A DNA stretch of 12,369 nucleotides, taken from Betaproteobacteria bacterium. GTDB taxonomy: Bacteria > Pseudomonadota > Gammaproteobacteria > Burkholderiales > SG8-39. Shown one piece after another: positions 6,333 through 12,369 of this stretch (position 1 is the stretch's first letter; each line of letters starts with the position of its first letter). The notes under the pieces were generated by a model. That model was not told the origin of the DNA and made no database searches. It worked only from the letters and a program-made list of their open reading frames with translations. The stretch covers positions 1 to 12,369 of the forward strand of contig JAABRB010000067.1 in the NCBI GenBank assembly GCA_011391185.1. Reading direction: 5' to 3'. Made by a program: the position numbers and the translations under genes.

Positions 6333-7295
6333 ATGCAAATTAGGACACTTGCTACTCTGTTGGTTGCGGCGCTGCTGACGGTGCCGGCGGCGATCGCGCA
6401 AACTGTCGGCATCGGCGCCACCAGCACCGCCTACACGGCGCAGGCCTCGGCGGCGATCTCCAAGGTGGTTTCGGAGAAGGCGGGGATCCAGATGCGCGTG
6501 CAGTCGCATAGCGGCACGAGCGCGTACGTGCCCTCGATCAACAACGGCACGCTCGAATTCGGGCTCGCCAACGAGCTCGAGACCCTTTACGCGGTGACCG
6601 GCACCGTGATCTACAAGGGCCGGCCGCATCCGAATATCCGGGTGATCGCCGTGCTCACGCCGTTCGGCAGCAGCCTGTACGTGCGCAAGGACTCTGACAT
6701 CCATACGATGAAGGACCTCAAGGGCAAGCGCCTGCCGTCCGGGTGGGCGACCCAGCGGATCATCGGGGTGCTGGTCGACGGCGCGCTCGCCACCGCGGGC
6801 CTGACGATGAAGGACGTCGAGCCGGTCCCGGTGCCGAACGTCGTCAAGGCCGCCGACGATTTCGCGGCGGGCAGGACCGACGCGTTCATGTTCGCGGTCG
6901 GCGCGGGCAAGGTCAAGGAAATCGAGGCCAAGGTGGGCGGGCTGCGCGCGGTCCCGATCGAGACCTCGCCCGAGGCGGTCGCCGCGATGCGCAAGCATGT
7001 CCCGCCGGCCTATGTAAAGGTCTACACGCCGTCGCCGATTGCCGTGGGCGTCGAAAAGCCGACCGCGATCATGGCTTACGATTACCTGATACTCGGCAAT
7101 GACAAGGTGTCGGAGGACGTCGTCTACCAGGTGGTCAAGGCGTTGCACGGCAACAAGCCGGTACTCGCCGCCGCATTCCCGGCGCTTCGCCAGTTCAACC
7201 CGGAGGGCATGTCGAAGAATTTCGGGGGCGGCGTGCAGTTTCACGGCGGGGCAATCAAGTTCTACACCGAGACCGGCCAGTGGCCGCCGAAGTAA
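6333..7295 (+). CDS. TAXI family TRAP transporter solute-binding receptor
   Basis: A 320-residue periplasmic receptor of the TAXI subfamily of TRAP transporters. A signal peptide occupies residues 1-22 (hydrophobic core L-A-T-L-L-V-A-A-L-L, cleavage after A-I-A before Q-T-V). The mature protein begins with the family's beta strand and glycine-rich start, V-G-I-G-A-T-S-T-A-Y (25-34). The segment S-G-T-S-A-Y-V-P-S-I-N-N-G-T-L-E-F-G-L-A-N (60-80) is the characteristic ligand-lobe motif, and V-R-K-D-S-D-I-H-T-M-K-D-L-K-G-K-R (117-133) is also conserved. A strong AGGAGGAGGA precedes the ATG. The fused TRAP permease begins 12 bp downstream, which fits the known pairing of TAXI receptors with DctM-type fused permeases. 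TAXI ligands include glutamate, succinate and other organic acids in studied cases; this ligand is unknown. Confidence 0.93.
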   Translation: MQIRTLATLLVAALLTVPAAIAQTVGIGATSTAYTAQASAAISKVVSEKAGIQMRVQSHSGTSAYVPSINNGTLEFGLANELETLYAVTGTVIYKGRPHPNIRVIAVLTPFGSSLYVRKDSDIHTMKDLKGKRLPSGWATQRIIGVLVDGALATAGLTMKDVEPVPVPNVVKAADDFAAGRTDAFMFAVGAGKVKEIEAKVGGLRAVPIETSPEAVAAMRKHVPPAYVKVYTPSPIAVGVEKPTAIMAYDYLILGNDKVSEDVVYQVVKALHGNKPVLAAAFPALRQFNPEGMSKNFGGGVQFHGGAIKFYTETGQWPPK

Positions 7296-7307
7296 GGCGG
7301 CGGCGCG

Positions 7308-9278
7308 TTGAGCCTGCCGGGTAGCGCAGCGGCCGGAGAAGCCCGACCGACGGCGCGTAGCGGCCTGACGGCGGCGCTCGCCGTCCTGCTTACCTGCGGG
7401 GCGATTGCCTGGGCGGCCGACCTTCCGCGGGAAGTCGGGCTGCTGCTCTACACGGAGCAGTACCTGTGCGGCATGCTCGCGCTTGCGCTGCCGCTCGTCC
7501 TGCTTTCCACGCGCGCATCGAAGCAGGCGCCCGCGGATCGGGTGCCTTGGTACGACTGGGCGGCAGCCACGGCGGGAGCCGCGGCCGCGGGCTACATGGC
7601 GGCGCGCTACCCGGTGCTGGCGGAGCTGATCGCGTTGCATCCGCTCGACGGTCTCGTTGCCGGGCTCATCGTGATGCTGCTCGTGCTCGAGGGGTTGCGC
7701 CGTACCGCGGGCGCGGTGCTCGCGGTGATCATCGCTGCGTTCCTCGCGCTCGCGCTCTTCGGCCACCTGATTCCCGGGCAGCTTGCCGGGCGCAAGGTGC
7801 CCTGGGACACGCTGGCGTACTATCTCGCATGGGACAACTCGGGGCTGCTGGGCACGCCGATGGTGGTGGTGACCACCATCGTCACCACGTTCGTGCTGTT
7901 CGGCCAGGTGCTGCTCAAATCCGGCGGCTCGGATTTCTTCACGCGCGTGTCGATGGCGCTGGTCGGGCGCTACCGCGGCGGGCAGGCGAAGATCGCGGTG
8001 GTCGCTTCGGGCCTGTTCGGCTCGATCTCCGGCAGCGCGGTTTCGAACGTCGTCACCACCGGCGTGATCACGATCCCGCTCATGCGCGGGGCAGGCTACC
8101 GCGCGGTGGACGCGGGCGCGATCGAGGCGGTCGCCTCGACCGGCGGCCAGTTGATGCCCCCGATCATGGGCGCTGCCGCGTTCCTGATGGCGGACTTTCT
8201 GGAAATCGCCTACGCCCAGGTGGTGGCCGCCGCACTGGTCCCGGCGCTGCTTTACTATGCGGCGCTATTTATCGTGTCCGACCTCGAAGCCGCTCGCCGG
8301 GGCATCACGCGCGTGCCCGAATCCGACATCCCCGAATTCTGGCCCGCGCTCAAGGCCGGGTGGATATTCCCGATCCCGTTCGCTGTCCTGATCGGGACGC
8401 TGTTCTTCCTCAACTGGTCTCCCGAGCTTGCCGCGCTCGCCTCGGCGGCCGTCATGTTCGCCGCCGGCGTGGCGTTCGGCTACAAGGGCCGGCGCCTGCG
8501 TTGGCGCGACGCGCTCGACGCGCTGCGCGAGACCGGCGTCGCGGTGCTCGACATCTTCATGATCGGCGCCGCCGCCGGCATCGTGATCGGCGTGCTCAAC
8601 ATCTCCGGCCTGGGCTTCGGGTTGACGCTCTCGCTGGTGCAGATGGGCGGCGGCAACTCGTTCGTGCTGCTGCTCATCGCCGCGGCGGTGTGCATCGTCC
8701 TCGGGATGGGCATGCCCACGGCGGGCGTCTACATCCTGCTCTCCACGCTGGTCGGGCCGGCGCTGGTCGAGGTCGGATTCGTGCCGATCGCCGCGCATCT
8801 GTTCATTCTGTATTTCGGAATGATGTCCATGATCACGCCGCCAGTGGCGATCGCGGCGTTTGCCGCGGCGTCGCTCTCGGGCGCGGACCCGATGCGCACC
8901 GGGTTCGCCGCCATGCGCTTTGGTTGGATCGCCTATGTGATTCCGTTCATGTTCATCTATTCGCCGTCGTTGCTCCTGCAGGGAAGTGCGTTCGCGGCCG
9001 CGCTCGCCGCGGTCACCGCGGTGGCGGGTGTGTGGCTCGCCTCGATCGGCGTAGTCGGCTACCTGGTGCGCCCCCTCAATGCGCGCGAGCGGCTGCTGTT
9101 CGCCGCCGCCGGGATCGCGCTGGTGATGCCGGCCGGCGCGTTCCCGGGCGCGATTTACACCGACATCGCAGGGTTCGTGCTCGGCGTTCTGCTGGTGCGG
9201 CGCGAACTTGCGCTGCGCCGGCGCGCGGGCACGGCCAGATCAGCCGCCGGGCTCGAGCAACGCCAGGGCCCTTCTTGA
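7308..9278 (+). CDS. TRAP transporter fused permease (DctQ-DctM fusion type)
   Basis: A 656-residue, highly hydrophobic inner-membrane protein of the fused TRAP permease family, which moves the ligand delivered by the TAXI receptor using an ion gradient. The first roughly 180 residues replace a separate small DctQ subunit; the rest is the DctM-like channel. Diagnostic segments are G-S-I-S-G-S-A-V-S-N-V-V-T-T-G near 237-252, A-S-T-G-G-Q-L-M-P-P-I-M-G-A-A near 275-290 and G-M-G-M-P-T-A-G-V-Y near 466-475. The start is taken as TTG at 7308, 12 bp after the receptor stop; no ATG lies near the N-terminus and a later start would remove the first membrane helix. The Shine-Dalgarno is weak (AAGG...), consistent with coupling to the receptor gene. 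The C-terminus (after about 640) is a short, basic cytoplasmic-type tail. It ends 7 bp from a convergent gene. Confidence 0.93.
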   Translation: MSLPGSAAAGEARPTARSGLTAALAVLLTCGAIAWAADLPREVGLLLYTEQYLCGMLALALPLVLLSTRASKQAPADRVPWYDWAAATAGAAAAGYMAARYPVLAELIALHPLDGLVAGLIVMLLVLEGLRRTAGAVLAVIIAAFLALALFGHLIPGQLAGRKVPWDTLAYYLAWDNSGLLGTPMVVVTTIVTTFVLFGQVLLKSGGSDFFTRVSMALVGRYRGGQAKIAVVASGLFGSISGSAVSNVVTTGVITIPLMRGAGYRAVDAGAIEAVASTGGQLMPPIMGAAAFLMADFLEIAYAQVVAAALVPALLYYAALFIVSDLEAARRGITRVPESDIPEFWPALKAGWIFPIPFAVLIGTLFFLNWSPELAALASAAVMFAAGVAFGYKGRRLRWRDALDALRETGVAVLDIFMIGAAAGIVIGVLNISGLGFGLTLSLVQMGGGNSFVLLLIAAAVCIVLGMGMPTAGVYILLSTLVGPALVEVGFVPIAAHLFILYFGMMSMITPPVAIAAFAAASLSGADPMRTGFAAMRFGWIAYVIPFMFIYSPSLLLQGSAFAAALAAVTAVAGVWLASIGVVGYLVRPLNARERLLFAAAGIALVMPAGAFPGAIYTDIAGFVLGVLLVRRELALRRRAGTARSAAGLEQRQGPS

Positions 9279-9285
9279 CGCGGGC

Positions 9286-10521
9286 TTACTGCGAGAGTGC
9301 CCGGATGTCGAGGTTTATCGTCCCGATCTCGCGCATCAAGTACTCGGGCGGCGGCTGGCGCTCCGCCTCGGTGCGCTCCGCAGGCGGTTTCAATTGCGCC
9401 TCGATGTAGGCGCCGAGCCGCCGGGCGCGGGCCACGATGCGGGAACCGAACAATCGCCGCTCGTGGTCGTAGCGTGACAGCGCCGCATCGAGGTCGCCGT
9501 CCGCCGCCTTGATCTCGCGCGCCAGGCACTCGGCGTCGAGCGCGGCCTTGGTCACGCCCGCGCCCACGTGGGGGCGCGCGACGAAGGCGGCGTCCCCCAG
9601 CAGCGCCACCCGTCCCAACGCGATGCGGGGCGACTCGAGATCGAAGACGGCCTGGAAAAAAAGCTGCTCGGTCCGCTCCACCACCGCGGCAATCTGCGGC
9701 GCGAGCAGCGCGCGCGCCTCGGCCTTGATTCTCGCGGTGACTTCCGTCCGGATCAGCGGCGGGGGAATCGAGATGCCATGGCAGTGCCCGCTCGCGTCGG
9801 TGCAAAGCCGCGGCAGCGTCTCGCGGCCATCCGTCGGGCGGTACCAGATGTGGTTGTAGCTGCGGCGTCCCGGCCGGGTGTCGTTATCGCGGCCGGGAAC
9901 GGGGTAGGCGAGCATCATCTCGCCTTCGGGAAAGCACATCGTGTAGTAATCGAAAGTCTCCTGGTGCGCGGCGGGCGAGAAGGTCGCCTCGTCCACCAGC
10001 CCGCGCCAGGCAACGTAGCCGGCGTAGCGGGGCTGCGCCTCGGGCAGGAGGCACTCGCGCACGGTCGAGCGCACGCCGTCGGCGCCGACCAGCAGGTCGC
10101 CCCGTTCGCGCGAGCCGTCGGCGAAAATCGCGGTCACGCCGCCGGCGTCCTGCTCGATGCGCTCGAGCGCCATTCCGAAACGGTAGTGCGCGGCCGGAAA
10201 AGCGTCCTTGAGCAGCCGGTAGACCCGCGCCCAGCTGCTCTGGAGCTGGGAAGTGGAGAGCTGATGGGTGACGCGGCCGCTGCGGTCACGGCAGATGCGC
10301 TGGTTCACCCATACGCCGATGGTCTCGTCCACCGTGAGCCCCAGCCGGCGTATCACGGCGCGAAGTTCGTCGTGGGTGCCGATGCCGGCGCCGCGGCTGG
10401 CCAGATCGTCCTGGACGCGTTCGAAAACGGCGACGTCCCAGCCGATCGCGCGCAGCCAGTTGGCCGCGAACAGCCCGCCGATCGAACCGCCGATAACGAG
10501 AGCGCGACGGGGGGCGCTCAT
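9286..10521 (-). CDS. FAD-dependent monooxygenase, 2,6-dihydroxypyridine 3-monooxygenase-like
   Basis: A 411-residue class A flavoprotein monooxygenase, expected to hydroxylate an aromatic or heteroaromatic ring with NAD(P)H and O2. The FAD motif G11-G-S-I-G-G16 is followed by Glu34 (F-E-R) for the ribose; the DG motif (V-G-A-D148-G149) and GD motif (A-L-L-G309-D310...R-P-H) are present. The segments A-G-Y-V-A-W-R-G (167-174), A-Y-P-V-P-G-R-D-N (205-213) and G-D-A-A-F-V-A-R-P-H-V-G-A-G resemble, from memory, the dihydroxypyridine hydroxylase branch (nicotine/nicotinate catabolism). No other pyridine-catabolism genes are visible, so the substrate is uncertain. ATG at 10521 is chosen because it gives the usual short lead (M-S-A-P-R-R) before the Rossmann strand; a GTG at 10536 is possible. 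Neither has a clear Shine-Dalgarno. A paired repeat array lies 38 bp upstream of the start. Confidence 0.88.
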   Translation of the reverse strand: MSAPRRALVIGGSIGGLFAANWLRAIGWDVAVFERVQDDLASRGAGIGTHDELRAVIRRLGLTVDETIGVWVNQRICRDRSGRVTHQLSTSQLQSSWARVYRLLKDAFPAAHYRFGMALERIEQDAGGVTAIFADGSRERGDLLVGADGVRSTVRECLLPEAQPRYAGYVAWRGLVDEATFSPAAHQETFDYYTMCFPEGEMMLAYPVPGRDNDTRPGRRSYNHIWYRPTDGRETLPRLCTDASGHCHGISIPPPLIRTEVTARIKAEARALLAPQIAAVVERTEQLFFQAVFDLESPRIALGRVALLGDAAFVARPHVGAGVTKAALDAECLAREIKAADGDLDAALSRYDHERRLFGSRIVARARRLGAYIEAQLKPPAERTEAERQPPPEYLMREIGTINLDIRALSQ

Positions 10522-10559
10522 TGCGGGTGGGCGCACTGAGCGCGCCCGGCGCGCGGCGA

Positions 10560-10666
10560 GTGACGAAGTGATGAAGTGACGAAGTGACGGGCGGAACTGA
10601 CCCTCCGCCGGCCGGCTTTCTCAGTAAAGCTGAACGTCACCGCGTCACCTCGTCACTGCGTCACCG
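10560..10666. repeat. Paired inverted octamer arrays (GTGACGAA / CGTCACNN)
   Basis: The left arm is GTGACGAA, GTGATGAA, GTGACGAA, GTGACGGG (10560-10591). After 43 bp the right arm, in opposite orientation, is CGTCACCG, CGTCACCT, CGTCACTG, CGTCACCG (10635-10666). The architecture (four octamers, spacer, four inverted octamers) matches the array at 795-900, about 9.7 kb away, but the spacers show no obvious similarity. It sits between two divergent start codons, 38 bp from the FAD monooxygenase start and 40 bp from the membrane protein start, so it may overlap promoter or leader sequence. Function is unknown. Confidence 0.85.
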
Positions 10667-10706
10667 GGTTGATATTATCGCCGCCAGCGTGAAGAATAGG
10701 GGGGCG

Positions 10707-11126
10707 ATGGATCACAACGTGGACCCTCTCCAGGCCGCACCGGCTTCGCCGTCCGAAGGCATGGTGACGCTCACCCACGTGCTCTACGGCCTGCACGGTT
10801 TCAGCGCGCTGATGGGCATGCTCGGACCGTTGCTGATCGTAACGACTTTCCTGACCGGCTGGCCGTCCATCATCGCCGTGATTATCAACTACGTGAAGCG
10901 CGGCGAGGCGCGCGGCACCTGGCTCGATTCGCATTTCGGCTGGCAGCTCCGTACGTTCTGGTACGCACTCATGTGGGTCGTGATCGCGGGCCTTGCGTTT
11001 CTTACCGTCATTGGCATCCCGTTCGCATGGCTGTTCGTGGTGCTGCTGGGAATCTGGGTGCTCTACCGCATCATCCGCGGCTGGGTCGCGCTCGCCGACC
11101 GAAAGCCCATGCCCGTTCCCGGCTGA
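10707..11126 (+). CDS. DUF4870-like small integral membrane protein
   Basis: A 139-residue protein with a short polar N-terminus (1-18) and about three to four membrane segments (about 22-49, 52-63, 84-102, 104-125). The sequence L-T-H-V-L-Y-G-L-H (22-30), the F-L-T-G-W-P-S-I-I-A-V-I-I-N-Y-V-K-R (48-65) and the T-W-L-D-S-H-F-G-W-Q-L-R-T-F-W (71-85) segment are typical of a small DUF4870-type membrane protein common in betaproteobacteria. Its function is not known. The ATG at 10707 is chosen for the nearby G-rich AGGGGGG and because the frame upstream runs through the repeat array at 10560-10666. It has repeats on both sides and no evident functional link to the transport genes, so it is probably an independent gene. 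Confidence 0.88.
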   Translation: MDHNVDPLQAAPASPSEGMVTLTHVLYGLHGFSALMGMLGPLLIVTTFLTGWPSIIAVIINYVKRGEARGTWLDSHFGWQLRTFWYALMWVVIAGLAFLTVIGIPFAWLFVVLLGIWVLYRIIRGWVALADRKPMPVPG

Positions 11127-11132
11127 CGCCAA

Positions 11133-11258
11133 GTGAAAAGGGAAAAGGGAAAAGGGTAACGGGTAAGGTGCAGGAAATTTCGGACAAAGGGAGGAATCAA
11201 GCGATGATTACGGCACGAAACGGCGTCTACTTTTCTCTTTTCTCTTTTCTCTTTTCCC
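11133..11258. repeat. Paired purine/pyrimidine heptamer arrays; second arm lies inside a coding sequence
   Basis: The left arm is GTGAAAA, GGGAAAA, GGGAAAA, GGGTAAC, GGGTAAG (11133-11167), starting 6 bp after the membrane protein stop. The right arm is TTTTCTC three times then TTTTCCC (11231-11258), within codons 10-19 of the Bug receptor gene. The first three left heptamers can pair with the right arm over about 20 positions, with the G opposite T positions becoming G-U wobbles in RNA. The Shine-Dalgarno (AAAGGGAGG, 11186-11194) and ATG (11204) would then lie in the loop. The arms are homopurine and homopyrimidine on the + strand. Confidence 0.8.
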
Positions 11259-12202
11259 TTTGCTGTGCGCTGGCGGCGCCCGCGCTGGCGCAGGAGAAGT
11301 ATCCATCGCGGCCGATCCGGATGATCGTTCCGTATCCGCCCGGCGGCTCGACTGATCCGACCGGGCGCGCGTTCGCCGCGTGGCTCACCGAGGCGCTGGG
11401 ACAGCAGGTCGTGGTGGACAACCGCCCGGGCGCGGGGGCGACGATCGGACATGGGCTCGCCGCCAGGGCGACGCCCGACGGTTACACCATTCTGCTGGGT
11501 ACTTCCGGGGGATTGGCGACGAGTCCCGCGCTCGGCACGAAGCTTCCGTACGACCCGGTCAAGGACTTCGCGCCGATCGGGCTCGGGGTCTACACGCCGT
11601 TCCTTCTGGCCGTGTATCCGGGTCTGCCGTCTGCGAACCTGAAAGAGTTCATCGCGCTCTCCAAGGCTCAACCCAAGCTCATCAACTTCGCTTCGCCGGG
11701 GTTCGGGACGCCCAACCATCTGGGCGCCGAGTTGCTCAAGGTGATGGCCGGCTTCCAGTTCGTTCACGTCCCGTACAAGGGCGGCGGCCCGGCGGTGGTG
11801 GACCTCATCGCCGGCCGCGCGCAGGCGATCTTCGGCGGCATCCCGTACACCGGGCCGCAAGTGAAAGCTGGCCGGCTGAGAGCCATCGCCATCGGCCACC
11901 CGCAGCGCCTCGCCTCGTGGCCCGATGTGCCGGCGGTCGCGGAAACGCTGCCCGGCTTCACCAACACGACGTGGTTTGGCTTGCTTGCGCCGGCGGGCAC
12001 GCCGCGAGCGGTGATCAACCGCATCAACGCGGAAATGAAAAAGGCGGTCGCAAACGCCGAGTTCGTCAGGCACCTGGAGGCGATCGGGCTCGTGCCGGCG
12101 AGCAGCTCGCCCGCGGAGTTCCGCGAAATGATAAAAGCCGAGCTGGAGCGCTGGACCCGGGTCATCCGCGAGGCCGGCATCAGCGCCGAATCGGCGCGAT
12201 GA
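11204..12202 (+). CDS. Tripartite tricarboxylate transporter (Bug/TctC) family periplasmic receptor
   Basis: A 332-residue secreted solute-binding protein. The signal peptide spans residues 1-29 (cleavage A-L-A/Q-E), with an unusual hydrophobic core F10-S-L-F-S-F-L-F-S-L19 encoded by TTTTCTC heptamer repeats. The mature protein has the Bug signature Y-P-S-R-P-I-R-M-I-V-P-Y-P-P-G-G-S-T-D (33-51), then V-V-D-N-R-P-G-A-G, H-V-P-Y-K-G-G-G-P-A and the C-terminal E-R-W-T-R-V-I-R-E-A-G-I. ATG at 11204 follows AAAGGGAGG at a 9 bp distance; an upstream in-frame extension would run through the repeat array and the previous gene. It is distinct from the Bug receptor at 4051-5010. No TctAB genes are seen. 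The amidohydrolase gene 109 bp downstream on the same strand may be functionally linked. Ligand unknown. Confidence 0.94.
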   Translation: MITARNGVYFSLFSFLFSLCCALAAPALAQEKYPSRPIRMIVPYPPGGSTDPTGRAFAAWLTEALGQQVVVDNRPGAGATIGHGLAARATPDGYTILLGTSGGLATSPALGTKLPYDPVKDFAPIGLGVYTPFLLAVYPGLPSANLKEFIALSKAQPKLINFASPGFGTPNHLGAELLKVMAGFQFVHVPYKGGGPAVVDLIAGRAQAIFGGIPYTGPQVKAGRLRAIAIGHPQRLASWPDVPAVAETLPGFTNTTWFGLLAPAGTPRAVINRINAEMKKAVANAEFVRHLEAIGLVPASSSPAEFREMIKAELERWTRVIREAGISAESAR

Positions 12203-12207
12203 ATACC

Positions 12208-12275
12208 GTGAGATCGAGAGGGCGGGAGATCGAAAGATTTTCCCTCTCTCGATTTTACGTTCTCCCGATCTCCCG
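12208..12275. repeat. Inverted repeat cassette downstream of the Bug receptor
   Basis: It begins with GTGAGATCGAGAGG, 5 bp after the stop codon. A perfect 10-bp inverted repeat, CGGGAGATCG (12223-12232) and CGATCTCCCG (12266-12275), is separated by 33 bp. A second pairing, ATCGAGAG (12213-12220) with CTCTCGAT (12246-12253), overlaps it, so only one of the two can form at a time. The purine-rich left half and pyrimidine-rich right half match the other paired arrays in the window, but the 7/8-bp period is degraded here. It could also serve as a transcription terminator, although no U-tract follows. Confidence 0.65.
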
Positions 12276-12311
12276 GATTGAGAAGGGAGATGGATCGAGG
12301 AATACGCAGAA

Positions 12312-12369
12312 ATGATGATTGTGGATTCACAAGTGCACATCTGGGGCGCGAACACGCCCGAGCGGCCGT
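12312..12369 (+). CDS. Amidohydrolase family (amidohydrolase 2, TIM-barrel) protein, N-terminal part
   Basis: Only the first 19 codons are in the window; the gene runs off the right edge. They encode M-M-I-V-D-S-Q-V-H-I-W-G-A-N-T-P-E-R-P, the typical start of amidohydrolase-2 family enzymes, where the first strand carries the metal-binding D-x-H-x-H-like motif. Here the first His position is Gln (D-S-Q-V-H), a variant often seen in this family. GAGGA lies about 10 bp before the first ATG. The following ATG (12315) is an equally possible start. Such metal-dependent hydrolases or decarboxylases act on lactones, amides or aromatic acids in the cytoplasm. Genes of this type are often found beside Bug receptors in betaproteobacteria (general knowledge, not verified here). 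Confidence 0.75.
   Translation, partial: MMIVDSQVHIWGANTPERP

Noticed and set aside
5316..7766. Very long open frame (816 codons) on the minus strand opposite the dioxygenase, TAXI and TRAP genes
   Set aside because: Its translation is rich in Arg, His and Gly with no domain, and it lies opposite three clearly recognised genes; it is a high-GC antisense shadow.
7466..9409. Long alternative-frame ORF overlapping the TRAP permease on the plus strand
   Set aside because: Arg/Gly/Ala-rich, low-complexity translation; the other frame encodes a clear TRAP permease.
10968..11203. Longer upstream start for the second Bug receptor (in-frame from about 10973)
   Set aside because: It would overlap the membrane protein gene and translate the repeat array; the ATG at 11204 has a good ribosome-binding site and begins a complete signal peptide.
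12223..12275. Rho-independent terminator after the second Bug receptor
   Set aside because: The 10-bp stem has a 33-bp loop and no following T-run; better described as one of the paired repeat cassettes.

Overview
The window looks like an accessory catabolic and transport region from a high-GC betaproteobacterium, most likely Burkholderiales or an uncultivated relative. The evidence is two orphan tripartite-tricarboxylate-type (Bug/TctC) periplasmic receptors, a TAXI-type TRAP system with a fused permease, a small DUF4870-like membrane protein of a type common in that class, several TauD/TfdA-type dioxygenases and an amidohydrolase-2 gene. No rRNA, tRNA, CRISPR array, transposase, integrase or regulator gene was seen.

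Layout. Positions 1-3957 (+ strand): end of an enoyl-CoA hydratase/isomerase gene, a small cupin, a D-2-hydroxyacid dehydrogenase, a TfdA-like Fe(II)/2-oxoglutarate dioxygenase and a six-fold Asp-box (BNR) propeller-like protein. Positions 4051-5010 (- strand): a Bug receptor. It is divergent, across a 308 bp regulatory region, from a likely operon at 5319-9278 (+): a TauD-like dioxygenase, a TAXI solute receptor and a fused TRAP permease. Convergent to that, only 7 bp away, is a 2,6-dihydroxypyridine-hydroxylase-like FAD monooxygenase (9286-10521, -). The right end (+) holds the DUF4870-like protein, a second Bug receptor and the first codons of an amidohydrolase.

How the genes may work together (inference): the periplasmic receptors and the TRAP system would capture organic acids, and the dioxygenases, dehydrogenase, hydratase, monooxygenase and amidohydrolase would degrade them. 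No substrate can be named from the sequence. The coding content is ordinary for this kind of genome.

The most unusual structure is non-coding. Seven gene boundaries carry short tandem arrays of 7- or 8-bp units, mostly of the form GTG-N4 or GTGACGNN. At six of the seven, an array of opposite orientation follows about 30-75 bp later. Where the array follows a stop codon it begins 0 to about 10 bp after it. Each locus has its own unit sequence, and the arrays are absent inside the dioxygenase-TAXI-TRAP operon. At one locus (11133-11258) the second arm lies inside a coding sequence and encodes the hydrophobic core of the Bug receptor's signal peptide, while the first arm lies in the 5' leader. 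The two arms could pair around the ribosome-binding site and start codon.
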